The notes: generated by a model from the sequence alone, not told the origin. Shown: positions 7,165 to 14,130, counted from the stretch's first letter. The stretch: DNA of 14,130 bases from Candidatus Hydrogenedentota bacterium (GCA_029262095.1 JAJDAB010000022.1:1-14130), one strand, 5' to 3'. Made by a program: numbers and translations.

Positions 7165-9540
7165 CTAACGGCGTGCGTCGTCCGACGATTCTTCTTCGGC
7201 GTCCGCAGGCGCTGCGTCCGCCTCTTCTTCAGTACGAATTTCTTGCATTGGATTTTCGGGTCGGTCTTCGGTGGGGACGACCTTGAATCGTTTCTCCTGG
7301 ATGATCCGGGGGAACCGGTTGTTCTGGGTGTTAATGTCACCGGTTTCTTGGTTTGGGTCGACTTCAATACTGTCGATTTCGTGATCGGATAGGATCAGCT
7401 TCGACACGTTCTTATTGTTGTAGCGCCAAATCTCCGCTGGAATGCGTAGCAATTCGGAGGAATCGTTTGCATAGTTGATTTTTAGAATGACCGGCATGAC
7501 CGTTCCACCTAGATTGGCAAAGTCGGCGGCGTAGAAGTACTTCGCGGTTTCCAGCAGTTCGCGTTCCCGGTCTGTCAGTTCTTCGAGTAGCTCGTCGAAC
7601 TTCTTGCGCTCTTCGGTCGTCACCGCGTATTCGTCGTATTCATCGTAAAAATCGAAAAGCTCGGGGTGTTTGTCCACGCGTTTCGTTTTGTCCGCATTGC
7701 GGAGTCGGGTCAATTCCGGTGCTTTTGCGTCATGTTCCGCGCGGTCCTTTGCTTTGTCCCGCGCAGGATCGCCGGTGTCAAGGTCATATACGGTCAATCC
7801 CTCTATTGCTATATCGACGGACTCATTCTCATAGAGCCAGCCGCGCCAGAACCAGTCGAGGTCAGTACCGGAAGCATCTTCCATTGTACGGAAAAGATCG
7901 GCGGGCTCGGGCTTCTTGAATTTCCAACGGTTTGCGTATTCTTTGAAAGCGTAGTCGAACAACTCACGACCGAGAATGGTTTCGCGCAGGATATTGAGCG
8001 CGACTGCGACCTTGCCGTATGCGTTGTTCCCCACTTGAAGCAACGAGTCACCATCGGTCATCACGGGGACGCGATTCGAATCTCGGAAATAGTTGGTTAG
8101 CTTGCGGGGGAATCCGCGCCGTGAAGGGTATTCATCTTCCCAGTCTTGTTCCGCAAGGAATTGCGTGAATGTGTTGGTGCCCTCGTCCATCCACGTCCAT
8201 TGGCGTTCATCGGAATTGATGATCATCGGGAACCAGGTGTGCCCGACTTCGTGGATGATGACGGAGATCAGGCCGTACTTCGTGTATTCGCCATAGGTGC
8301 CATCGTCCTGTGGGCGCGCACCGTTGAACGTAATCATTGGATATTCCATGCCGCCGACGGGACCGTTGACTGAAATCATGACGGGGTAGGGGCATGGAAA
8401 AAGGTGGTTGCCGTAGGACTCGAGCGCTTGGAGAACTGCGTGTGTGGAGTATTGGCTCCAGAGCGGGTCGCCTTCTTTCGGCCAGAAGGACATGGCGAGC
8501 GTGAAGTGACCATCGAGTTCGAATCCTTGCGCATCCCAGATAAACTTGCGCGAAGCGGCCCAGGCGAAATCGCGGACGTTTTCTGCCACAAACTCCCACG
8601 TCTGCGCGCCCTCTGCGCGACTCGATTCGTTCGCCTTTGCTTCTTCGGGCGTGATGATAAACACCGGGGCATCGGCGGTGCGTGCTTCTTCGAGTCGATC
8701 ACGTTGATCTTGGGTTAGAACCTCGTCGTCGTTTTGAAGAACCCCGGTGGATGCGACTACGAAATCTTCGGGAACGGTGATGCGCACGGTGTAGTCACCA
8801 AACTCGAGGGCGAATTCGGATGTCATGAATTGTTTGTTTTGCCAACCGTTTGCGTCGGAGTAGACGGCCAGGCGTGGGAACCATTGGGCGATTTCGTAGA
8901 GCCAGTTGTCATCGTCTTCGAAGTGTTCGCGGCCCGAGCGCGCGGCGAAGATGCGATGTTCTGTGATGGGGTAGTTCCAATCAATGGCGACCACGGTCGA
9001 CATGGAGGGCGTCAATGGCTTCGAAAGTTCGACGCGCATCATCGTCCCATTGATTGTGTGAGCGAGATCGGCACCCGCTCCGCTGCGCACGCTCGTAATG
9101 CGATGGCCGCCTTCGAATTCCGGTTTGGAAAGGATTTGATCGAGGCTATCGAATGAGATTTCACCCTCGCCGATGGTGGGATTGCGCCGCATGGGGCGCA
9201 TGGACGCGGTCAACGTGCGTTTAGAGTCGGGTTCGAAATTGTTTTGGTCTAGCTGAACCCAGAGATACGTCAACGTATCGGGGGAGTTATTTTGATAGGT
9301 TATTCGCTCGGAACCGGTAATCCAATGACGGTCAGGGTCGAGCGTCACATCGATTTCATAATCGACTTTTTGTTGCCAGTAGTCGTGTCCCGGTGCGCCG
9401 GATGCGGTGCGATAGGTATTCGGGGTTGGAAGTAATTCGTCGAGTTGCCGGAATTTGTCCTGGTGTTGGGCATGTCCGGCCGTGGCGATGGTCGCTGTCA
9501 AAAAGAGAACGACGTGGAACTGATACCGCTTGCTATCCAT
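7165..9540 (-). CDS. Secreted M1-family zinc metallopeptidase (aminopeptidase-like gluzincin)
   Basis: The 791-residue protein begins with a Sec signal peptide ending near AGHA (residue 24). A beta-rich N-terminal domain (about 55-270) precedes the thermolysin-like catalytic domain. That domain holds GGMEYP (396-401, replacing the classical GxMEN exopeptidase motif) and HEVGH (430-434), with the third zinc ligand Glu453 in WMDEG, 18 residues on. Tyr508 in NAYGK is the likely transition-state tyrosine. Beyond about residue 580 there is a highly charged insertion (about 585-665) and a beta-type C-terminal domain (about 670-755) of the arrangement I know from large bacterial M1 proteins, especially in Bacteroidota. 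It ends in an acidic Ala/Glu/Asp tail. The ATG at 9540 has a GAGG element about 5-6 bases upstream. The STAS gene ends 50 bases upstream on the same strand, with no obvious promoter between them. Exact peptide substrates are unknown. Confidence 0.92.
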   Translation of the reverse strand: MDSKRYQFHVVLFLTATIATAGHAQHQDKFRQLDELLPTPNTYRTASGAPGHDYWQQKVDYEIDVTLDPDRHWITGSERITYQNNSPDTLTYLWVQLDQNNFEPDSKRTLTASMRPMRRNPTIGEGEISFDSLDQILSKPEFEGGHRITSVRSGAGADLAHTINGTMMRVELSKPLTPSMSTVVAIDWNYPITEHRIFAARSGREHFEDDDNWLYEIAQWFPRLAVYSDANGWQNKQFMTSEFALEFGDYTVRITVPEDFVVASTGVLQNDDEVLTQDQRDRLEEARTADAPVFIITPEEAKANESSRAEGAQTWEFVAENVRDFAWAASRKFIWDAQGFELDGHFTLAMSFWPKEGDPLWSQYSTHAVLQALESYGNHLFPCPYPVMISVNGPVGGMEYPMITFNGARPQDDGTYGEYTKYGLISVIIHEVGHTWFPMIINSDERQWTWMDEGTNTFTQFLAEQDWEDEYPSRRGFPRKLTNYFRDSNRVPVMTDGDSLLQVGNNAYGKVAVALNILRETILGRELFDYAFKEYANRWKFKKPEPADLFRTMEDASGTDLDWFWRGWLYENESVDIAIEGLTVYDLDTGDPARDKAKDRAEHDAKAPELTRLRNADKTKRVDKHPELFDFYDEYDEYAVTTEERKKFDELLEELTDRERELLETAKYFYAADFANLGGTVMPVILKINYANDSSELLRIPAEIWRYNNKNVSKLILSDHEIDSIEVDPNQETGDINTQNNRFPRIIQEKRFKVVPTEDRPENPMQEIRTEEEADAAPADAEEESSDDARR

Positions 9541-9590
9541 AGGTACCTCAATTCGAGTCGGCGTCCTTGCCGATCGGCGCTGCGTTGAAA

Positions 9591-9959
9591 TTATTCGAGG
9601 GAGGTTGCGAACTCTGTTAGTGCTTCGTCGTATGGCTGTGGATAGATCTTGAACATCTTATTCAGATTCGTGATCTCGAACGCGGTCATGATCTGCTTCG
9701 ATACGTGGCAGAGGCGTACATCGCCTTTTTTCCCTCGGCTGAGCCGATATAGATAGATGAGTTCTGAGAGCGCGGCACTGGAAAGGTAGTTCACTTTCGC
9801 GAAATCGAGTAGAAAGTGGACGTTGGATTCATCCTCCATGATCTTCTGGACTTCTTGGCCAAAGTCTTTGACGTTGGTTGCGTCTAGTACTTCGGCATCA
9901 ATATGGCCCACCGTGATCTGACCGGAGGTTTCAAAGGTCAGTATTGCTTCGTCTTCCAC
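9591..9959 (-). CDS. STAS-domain protein, anti-sigma factor antagonist type
   Basis: This 122-residue protein is a single STAS domain, as in SpoIIAA-type anti-anti-sigma factors, which bind an anti-sigma kinase and release a sigma factor when unphosphorylated. The core pattern is beta strand HFLLDF (48-53), then NYLSSAALSELIYLYR. Ser61 aligns with the usual phosphorylated serine of DSSGL. The preceding Asp is Leu and the following Gly is Ala, a variation often seen in environmental homologues. The start is a GTG at 9959, supported by GAGGAGA about 9 bases upstream; no alternative in-frame start is close. No kinase or sigma factor gene is next to it, so its partner must lie elsewhere. It is probably co-transcribed with the M1 peptidase gene 50 bases downstream; whether they are functionally linked is unknown. 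Confidence 0.9.
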   Translation of the reverse strand: MEDEAILTFETSGQITVGHIDAEVLDATNVKDFGQEVQKIMEDESNVHFLLDFAKVNYLSSAALSELIYLYRLSRGKKGDVRLCHVSKQIMTAFEITNLNKMFKIYPQPYDEALTEFATSLE

Positions 9960-10013
9960 CGCACAAGTCTCCTCAACCGTATTCCTGAACCCCTGTAACT
10001 TTGGGGATCACAC

Positions 10014-10042
10014 AGTATGGCGGTCTGGTGTCGTGATTTCAA
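10014..10042 (-). promoter_or_regulatory. Candidate sigma70-like promoter for the STAS-M1 unit
   Basis: Read on the minus strand, TTGAAA (10042-10037) and CATACT (10019-10014) are exactly 17 bases apart, matching consensus at 5/6 and 4/6. The site lies just downstream of the hydrolase stop codon and would give a leader of about 50 bases before the GTG start, so the STAS gene need not depend on hydrolase transcription. Confidence 0.4.
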
Positions 10043-10047
10043 TGACT

Positions 10048-11187
10048 CTAGGCGTTTTTGCGGTAGCGAATCCGGGTGTAGCCGGTCATCACGATCGTCG
10101 CGAATATGACAACGAAAACCACGAGAAGCGCGTTTCCGCTATTTGAACTTGCGGGTACTGCTGAGCTTGCGATAGCCAACGGCAGGAGGTCCATGTGGGT
10201 GAAAAAGAACTCGCCCACTAGATTATCCACCGTCGTCCCCGGTCCGGCCTTGGCTGCCGTCTCGAATACAGGCCGCGTACTGAGGTAATAGTGATTATCG
10301 CCGACCATCTCATAGTACTGGTGGGGGACTCCAATTGACTCAAGAGTCGTATCGAAATCTCTTGTAGAACTGACGTTCACAATGGTGTCTGCGTCGCCAT
10401 GAAACATGATCGAGGGTGGTTGGGAGGCGTTCGTAATGAAAACGCTTCGGTTTTCCATGCCTGCTGAATTGCTCCAGACGGCGCGGACTGGTTTTGACGG
10501 CACAGCGTAGGCGAAGTCGTGAGCAATGAATCCACCGGCAGACCATCCGCCAACGGCGATTCGGCTGGTGTCGATGCTAAATCCATGTGAGCCCAGGAAC
10601 GCATCCTTGTTCGCCACGAGGTAGTCGTAGGCCTTTCCGGTATCGGCAACGGCCGCCTCTATTGCGCGTTCAACTTGAGCATCGGGGACGGTGACGGATC
10701 CGGAAATGAGTGCCTGAATAACTGCGACAATTCCCGTTAGACTTGCGCCGCCTGTGGTCAGCAACCCCGTGCCATCTGGGTCGTCGAGAATCATGCGATA
10801 ATTGATCGAAATCGCGACGTACCCTCGTCTTGCAAATTCTGGTGCGTACGTCCCCATCGTTGTGCCGAAATCGCCGGAACCGGGACTGCTCTCGGCGGGT
10901 GGGGATGCTTTGTCGCCGATGATGTACGCCCCGCCATGGACTAGGATGATCGCGGGTACAAGCGGCGGGACACCTGCTCCGGAGGGGATGTAGGTGTCGC
11001 ACGTTAAATTCATACTGCTAGGACTTGTTGTGACATCTACCATGCCCGTTCCATATACGACGTCACTCGCGATCTGTGTGGAACTAAACGGTTTGCCTAG
11101 AAACGGCAGTTGCGCATTGGCAGGGCATACGACGACGGCGTAAGAACAAAGTGCAAGAATGAGGGGTATAGAGCGTGAGTGGACCAT
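10048..11187 (-). CDS. Secreted alpha/beta-hydrolase (esterase/lipase-like) with C-terminal membrane anchor
   Basis: The 379-residue protein starts with a signal peptide (likely cleavage after ANA, residue 25). It has the HSL/carboxylesterase-type layout: oxyanion-hole motif VHGG (83-86), nucleophile elbow GWSAG (214-218, Ser216), acid Asp267 in HGDADTIV, and His299 in DNHYY. This is a full catalytic triad for ester hydrolysis. Residues about 341-379 are unusual for the family: a short Ser/Pro/Asn stretch (SSAVPASSNSGN), a ~17-residue hydrophobic helix and a basic end RIRYRKNA. That is the three-part shape of a C-terminal sorting or anchor signal (CTERM/LPXTG-like), so the enzyme is probably held at the cell surface or membrane, with the catalytic domain outside the cytoplasm. 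The ATG at 11187 has GGAG about 10 bases upstream. It is divergent from the oxidoreductase gene. The natural substrate is unknown. Confidence 0.9.
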   Translation of the reverse strand: MVHSRSIPLILALCSYAVVVCPANAQLPFLGKPFSSTQIASDVVYGTGMVDVTTSPSSMNLTCDTYIPSGAGVPPLVPAIILVHGGAYIIGDKASPPAESSPGSGDFGTTMGTYAPEFARRGYVAISINYRMILDDPDGTGLLTTGGASLTGIVAVIQALISGSVTVPDAQVERAIEAAVADTGKAYDYLVANKDAFLGSHGFSIDTSRIAVGGWSAGGFIAHDFAYAVPSKPVRAVWSNSAGMENRSVFITNASQPPSIMFHGDADTIVNVSSTRDFDTTLESIGVPHQYYEMVGDNHYYLSTRPVFETAAKAGPGTTVDNLVGEFFFTHMDLLPLAIASSAVPASSNSGNALLVVFVVIFATIVMTGYTRIRYRKNA

Positions 11188-11242
11188 GTCGTCGAATCTC
11201 CGAAGCGATTATTGTACTACGCTATGATAAGTGATTGGTTAA

Positions 11243-11269
11243 AGTATAAGGGTGGATTTCGAATGTCAA
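11243..11269 (-). promoter_or_regulatory. Candidate promoter for the alpha/beta-hydrolase gene
   Basis: On the minus strand a perfect TTGACA (11269-11264) is followed 15 bases later by TATACT (11248-11243). A 17-base spacing would place the weaker TACTTT there instead. The leader would be about 50 bases. The perfect -35 makes this credible despite the short spacer. Confidence 0.4.
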
Positions 11270-11303
11270 GAGCTCTGGCTATTCTGCGCGTGCATCCGTT
11301 GCC

Positions 11304-11332
11304 TTGATACCACCGGCAGGGTTTCGTATTGT
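11304..11332 (+). promoter_or_regulatory. Candidate sigma70-like promoter for the oxidoreductase gene
   Basis: TTGATA (11304-11309) and TATTGT (11327-11332) are 17 bases apart, with 5/6 and 4/6 consensus matches. Transcription would begin near 11339, giving a leader of about 40 bases that contains the paired AACGTT sites. Confidence 0.4.
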
Positions 11333-11349
11333 GTCAGAATACAAATGTT

Positions 11350-11364
11350 AACGTTCCTAACGTT
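11350..11364. repeat. Paired AACGTT palindromes, possible operator
   Basis: AACGTT occurs twice with a 3-base spacer (AACGTTCCTAACGTT). Because each unit is itself a palindrome, the pair is both a direct and an inverted repeat. It lies just after the predicted transcription start of the oxidoreductase gene and 17 bases before its ATG, a position where a repressor could act. No regulator gene is nearby. Confidence 0.3.
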
Positions 11365-11380
11365 GAGAGAGTACTGAACG

Positions 11381-12745
11381 ATGTCCAAACGAACGTCTAC
11401 CGATACGGCAAAATCCAACGCGATAACACGGCGCTCGTTCTTGCACGCTACTGCGGCCGCGAGCGTTGCGACGGTTGCGGCTCCCGCGATCGTGCACGGC
11501 CAAAACTTGAATGAAAAACTCAATATCGCGGTTATTGGTTGTGGTGGTAGAGGCGGAGGTAATTTGGGTGCGATGCGCAGCCAGAACATCGTGGCGCTGT
11601 GCGACGTCAACGAGAAGAATCTTAATAAGGCTGCCGAGGTATTTACGGGCGCAAAGAAATACACCGACTTCCGAAAGATCTATGACGACGCGGCGGACTT
11701 TGATGCGGTCGTAGTAAGTACCTGTGAACACACGCATGCGTTCGCGACGCTGCCGGCGTTGCAACTCGGGAAACATGTGTATTGCGAAAAACCGTTGACG
11801 CACAATATTTGGGAAGCGCGCATCATTCGAGAAGCCTGGGCAAAGACGAAGGTCGCTTCACAAATGGGTACCCAGATTCATGCGGGTGAAAACTACCGGC
11901 GTGTCGTTGAACTCATTCAGTCTGGGGCGATCGGCGCGGTGAGCGAGGCGCATGTGTGGGTTTCGCGGGCATGGGGTCGTCAACCGAAGGAAGAATCGGA
12001 AGCGGCGGGCGACATAGTGTTTGTACGGGAACGGCCCGAGAAGGAAGATCCCATTCCTGCTGGATTGGATTGGGATTTGTGGATCGGTCCCGCGCCGATG
12101 CGGCCGTTTAGCGAAGTCTATTTCCCTTGGCCGAAGTGGTATCGCAGGTGGGATTTCGGGAATGGAACGATGTCGGATTTGGGCAGCCATTGGATCGATC
12201 TGCCGTTCTGGGCGTTGAAGCTGGACTATCCGCGCACGGTCGAGGCGTTCGGCCCACCTGCGCACGCGGAAGTTGCGCCGGCGTCGATGCAAGTCGATTA
12301 CACGTATGGCGCGCGCGGTGACATGCCGCCGGTAAACGTGTCGTGGTATCAGGGCGCAAACAAGCCGACGATCTGGAAGGAAAAAGGCATTCCTCAATGG
12401 GGCGATGGCGTATTGTTCGTTGGTGAGACGGGAATGGTGCTCTCCGACTATGGCCGCCATGTCGTGTTGCGAGATGGGGAGGAGGATCCCGATCGGCCTG
12501 ACCCGTTCATTCCGAATTCGATTGGGCATCATCCCGAGTGGATTGAAGCGTGCAAGACCGGCGACCCGACGACGTGTAATTTTGAATACGCGGGTTGGCT
12601 GACTGAGGCGAATCACTTGGGCAATGTCGCGTATCGCGCAGGTAAGAAGCTTGAATGGGACCCGAAGACGATGCGTGCGGCGAATGCGCCGGAAGCGGAT
12701 CAGTTTATAAAGCGTGAGTATCGCAAGGGTTGGGAATTGGTTTAG
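11381..12745 (+). CDS. Tat-exported Gfo/Idh/MocA-family oxidoreductase
   Basis: This 454-residue protein belongs to the NAD(P)-dependent Gfo/Idh/MocA superfamily, which oxidises or reduces sugars, inositols and related compounds. The N-terminus carries a twin-arginine signal, TRRSFL (16-21), followed by an Ala-rich core and APAIVHG, so it is exported folded. The Rossmann fold begins with LNIAVIGCGGRGGG (47-60). EKPLTHN (136-142) is the family's cofactor/active-site motif, Lys137 being the usual key lysine. The C-terminal alpha/beta domain has LGSHWID (267-273), where His270 and Asp273 are the family's common catalytic positions. Secreted members with Tat signals are abundant in Planctomycetota and related phyla, usually in polysaccharide breakdown contexts. 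ATG 11381 has only a weak purine-rich GAGAGAG about 11 bases upstream. Substrate is not predictable. The cofactor is presumably bound before export, as known for glucose-fructose oxidoreductase. Confidence 0.95.
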   Translation: MSKRTSTDTAKSNAITRRSFLHATAAASVATVAAPAIVHGQNLNEKLNIAVIGCGGRGGGNLGAMRSQNIVALCDVNEKNLNKAAEVFTGAKKYTDFRKIYDDAADFDAVVVSTCEHTHAFATLPALQLGKHVYCEKPLTHNIWEARIIREAWAKTKVASQMGTQIHAGENYRRVVELIQSGAIGAVSEAHVWVSRAWGRQPKEESEAAGDIVFVRERPEKEDPIPAGLDWDLWIGPAPMRPFSEVYFPWPKWYRRWDFGNGTMSDLGSHWIDLPFWALKLDYPRTVEAFGPPAHAEVAPASMQVDYTYGARGDMPPVNVSWYQGANKPTIWKEKGIPQWGDGVLFVGETGMVLSDYGRHVVLRDGEEDPDRPDPFIPNSIGHHPEWIEACKTGDPTTCNFEYAGWLTEANHLGNVAYRAGKKLEWDPKTMRAANAPEADQFIKREYRKGWELV

Positions 12746-12746
12746 G

Positions 12747-12859
12747 GGGCGGTCGGAGTGTCATGTCGAGCGTAGTCGAGGCATCTACTCTGAGCCTGCG
12801 TTTGGATCGCGTACCCGGGAAGATTCCTCGACTTCGCTCGGAATGACGATTGGGCGGTC
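12747..12859. repeat. Imperfect long palindrome flanked by 8-bp direct repeats (MITE-like element candidate)
   Basis: Arms at 12760-12786 and 12821-12847 are inverted copies matching at 23 of 27 positions, separated by 34 bases; each arm contains a core of the form cgagcg-n-agtcgagg. GGGCGGTC occurs as a direct repeat on both sides (12747-12754 and 12852-12859), 4-5 bases outside the arms, like a target-site duplication. The element fills nearly the whole 118-base gap between two convergent genes, so as RNA it could also act as a bidirectional terminator or RNA-stabilising hairpin. It has no coding capacity. Similar tcgag-rich intergenic palindromes are, from memory, common in some environmental bacterial genomes. 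Confidence 0.6.
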
Positions 12860-12863
12860 CGTT

Positions 12864-14030
12864 TTACGGCGTCTCGTTCACCCACTCAAGGTTGAACCGC
12901 GCGATGGCTAGGTCGCGGCGTGATTCCGTTTCGCCGGTCTCGTATACGCAGAGGATGTCGCCGTTAGAGAGCGTTCGTAGATCGGAATAGGCCGCTGGTC
13001 CCGGCTCTAGAACGCGCCTTACTCTCCAAGAAACGCCATCCGTGCTTGTACTGATGGATAGTCGTTCGCGGCTCGATCCTGGGATGCTGGACATCAGCAT
13101 GATCGGTTGTTCATTTTCGTCCACCGCGCTTGTCAGTCCAACGTGACACAACACGTCTGGCAGCCCCGTGGTTTTTGTCGGCTCAAATGTTGTCCCACCG
13201 TCGTGACTGACGGTGTACCAGCGTTCGGCGACACGCCCGTTGCCCGGGCTGGCGCGTTGATTCATGTAGATGGCCCCATCAGTACGCTCGACAATCGAAC
13301 ATTCGCCGAGGAAGTCGCCGGTTCTCGCGCCGGGTGTCCATGTTTCGCCACCGTCATCGCTGAAAATTACGGAGTTGGTTTGAAAACGCCAATCGAGCGT
13401 GCTCGGGTCTTCGTCCGGGGTATAACAGCGGGCCGGTACGACGAGTCGGCCTTTGTGCGGCCCGTTCTTCAGTTGGATGCCGGAGTGTACAGGCGACCAT
13501 TCCTGCCAATGCGGCTTGTTGATGAGTTGGTCAACGATGGATTTCGGTTCGCTCCACGTTTGACCTTCGTCGTCGCTGGTCACGAGATACCAGGTGCGGC
13601 CGAGCGCACGTGTCTCTTGGATGTGCCGGTAGAACCACTGCTCCATGAGCGGACGTCCGTTGGGCAATTCGATAGGTGCCGCGGATATGAATACGAAAAT
13701 GCGTCCAGTACGCGTGTCGACAACGATGCCCGTAGGTTTGATAATCAAATCGTTGCGCGCCGGAAAGTCTTCCGCGATCAGCGATTCAGGCGTACTCCAG
13801 GTGTCCCCGCCATCCGTGCTGCGCATAATGATAGGAGAGATGGGTTGACCCCAATCACCACCGAGTCGTTCTTGGGCGACGATAATCGCTGTGCCTTGTG
13901 GGGTTATCACCAGTTTCGGGATCGCGAACGCGCCAGGCGAAGCGTCACGTTTGAGAATGATCTGCTGGTGAAGCAAAGGTTCCGCTGCTGCGATTCCGGC
14001 GAATAGGATAAAGGGAATGAAGTATTTCAT
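12864..14030 (-). CDS. Secreted sialidase-like BNR/Asp-box six-bladed propeller protein
   Basis: The 388-residue protein has a Sec signal peptide (cleavage after AAA, residue 16) and a sialidase (GH33-like) propeller. Asp boxes are STDGGDTW (71-78), SDDEGQTW (152-159), SDDGGETW (224-231), SHDGGTTF (275-282) and a degenerate STDGVSW (329-335). Possible active-site residues are Asp59 in GGDWG (acid/base position), Glu243 in GECSIVE, Arg259 in MNQR, Arg321/323 in SRERL, and the AYSDL Tyr348 with Glu364 in VYETG (nucleophile pair). The normally conserved FRIP motif reads FAIP (35-38), so the first arginine of the carboxylate-binding triad is missing. True sialidase activity is therefore doubtful; it may act on another sugar. 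The stop is 16 bases from the palindromic element, and the gene converges with the oxidoreductase. An AAGGA lies about 12 bases before the ATG. Host-glycan or algal-polysaccharide use is speculation. Confidence 0.88.
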   Translation of the reverse strand: MKYFIPFILFAGIAAAEPLLHQQIILKRDASPGAFAIPKLVITPQGTAIIVAQERLGGDWGQPISPIIMRSTDGGDTWSTPESLIAEDFPARNDLIIKPTGIVVDTRTGRIFVFISAAPIELPNGRPLMEQWFYRHIQETRALGRTWYLVTSDDEGQTWSEPKSIVDQLINKPHWQEWSPVHSGIQLKNGPHKGRLVVPARCYTPDEDPSTLDWRFQTNSVIFSDDGGETWTPGARTGDFLGECSIVERTDGAIYMNQRASPGNGRVAERWYTVSHDGGTTFEPTKTTGLPDVLCHVGLTSAVDENEQPIMLMSSIPGSSRERLSISTSTDGVSWRVRRVLEPGPAAYSDLRTLSNGDILCVYETGETESRRDLAIARFNLEWVNETP

Positions 14031-14065
14031 GCTGGAATATAGTCCTTCTTGATTGGGCCACGGTC

Positions 14066-14094
14066 ACTATCGGACTTTGGAGTTGTTGTTTCAA
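14066..14094 (-). promoter_or_regulatory. Candidate sigma70-like promoter for the sialidase-like gene
   Basis: On the minus strand TTGAAA (14094-14089) and GATAGT (14071-14066) are 17 bases apart, matching consensus at 5/6 and 4/6. The transcript would have a leader of about 30 bases. The -35 hexamer and spacing are the same as in the candidate STAS promoter. Confidence 0.38.
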
Positions 14095-14130
14095 GGCTCC
14101 ATCCGGTCTTTGGATGCGCGGCGCGTACTT

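Noticed and set aside
9569..9578. GCCGATCGGC 10-bp palindrome between the STAS and M1 genes
   Set aside because: Short and GATC-centred; easily expected by chance, with no T-run or other sign of function.
9990..10006. CCCC...GGGG hairpin in the STAS leader
   Set aside because: Only a 4-bp stem with a 9-base loop and no U-tract; too weak to call a terminator or riboswitch.
11858..12616. A 252-codon open frame on the minus strand inside the oxidoreductase gene
   Set aside because: It is Arg/His-rich with no domain and lies fully antisense to a secure Gfo/Idh/MocA gene, so it is a composition shadow.
13107..14006. A 299-codon open frame on the plus strand opposite the sialidase-like gene
   Set aside because: The minus-strand gene has a signal peptide, Asp boxes and family motifs. 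The opposite frame gives no recognisable domain and is rich in Arg, Cys and His typical of antisense shadow translation.

Overview
The window is a stretch of bacterial chromosome with nine protein genes. Eight are complete, and the first is cut by the left edge. I see no rRNA, tRNA, CRISPR array, phage gene or transposase. The base composition is moderately GC-rich by eye, and intergenic gaps are short. A Tat-exported Gfo/Idh/MocA oxidoreductase, a secreted BNR/sialidase-like protein and a STAS protein together suggest a Planctomycetota/Verrucomicrobiota/Hydrogenedentota-type bacterium. That placement is inference from gene content only; no marker gene proves it. The cell-wall synthase shows that the organism makes peptidoglycan.

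Layout, left to right. Positions 2-1963 (+): a class A penicillin-binding protein, 5' end missing. 2106-2921 (+): an unrecognised exported protein with a repeated arginine-rich C-terminus. 3000-4781 and 4778-7096 (+): two large polytopic GT-C-type membrane proteins, an ArnT/PMT-like glycosyltransferase and a YfhO-like protein, joined by an ATGA stop/start overlap. 7165-9540 (-): a secreted M1-family zinc metallopeptidase. 9591-9959 (-): a STAS-domain anti-anti-sigma-type protein just upstream of it. 10048-11187 (-): a secreted alpha/beta-hydrolase with a C-terminal membrane anchor that looks like a sorting signal. 11381-12745 (+): the Tat-exported oxidoreductase, divergent from the hydrolase. 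12864-14030 (-): a sialidase-like beta-propeller protein.

The genes share a cell-envelope or export theme: wall synthesis, membrane glycosyl transfer, three Sec-exported proteins (plus one more hypothetical) and one Tat-exported enzyme. They do not form one evident pathway. The ArnT-like and YfhO-like genes are the only pair with strong evidence of joint expression. STAS and M1 are probably co-transcribed. The other units have their own candidate sigma70-like promoters, which I list with modest confidence.

The most notable non-coding structure is an 88-nt imperfect palindrome (27-nt arms, 23 of 27 positions matching) between the convergent oxidoreductase and sialidase-like genes. It is flanked by an 8-bp direct repeat that looks like a target-site duplication, so it may be a MITE-like or other repetitive palindromic element. 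I did not find a convincing undescribed multi-gene system. The best leads are that element, the hydrolase's C-terminal tail, the missing active-site arginine of the sialidase-like protein, and the repeat-tailed hypothetical protein.
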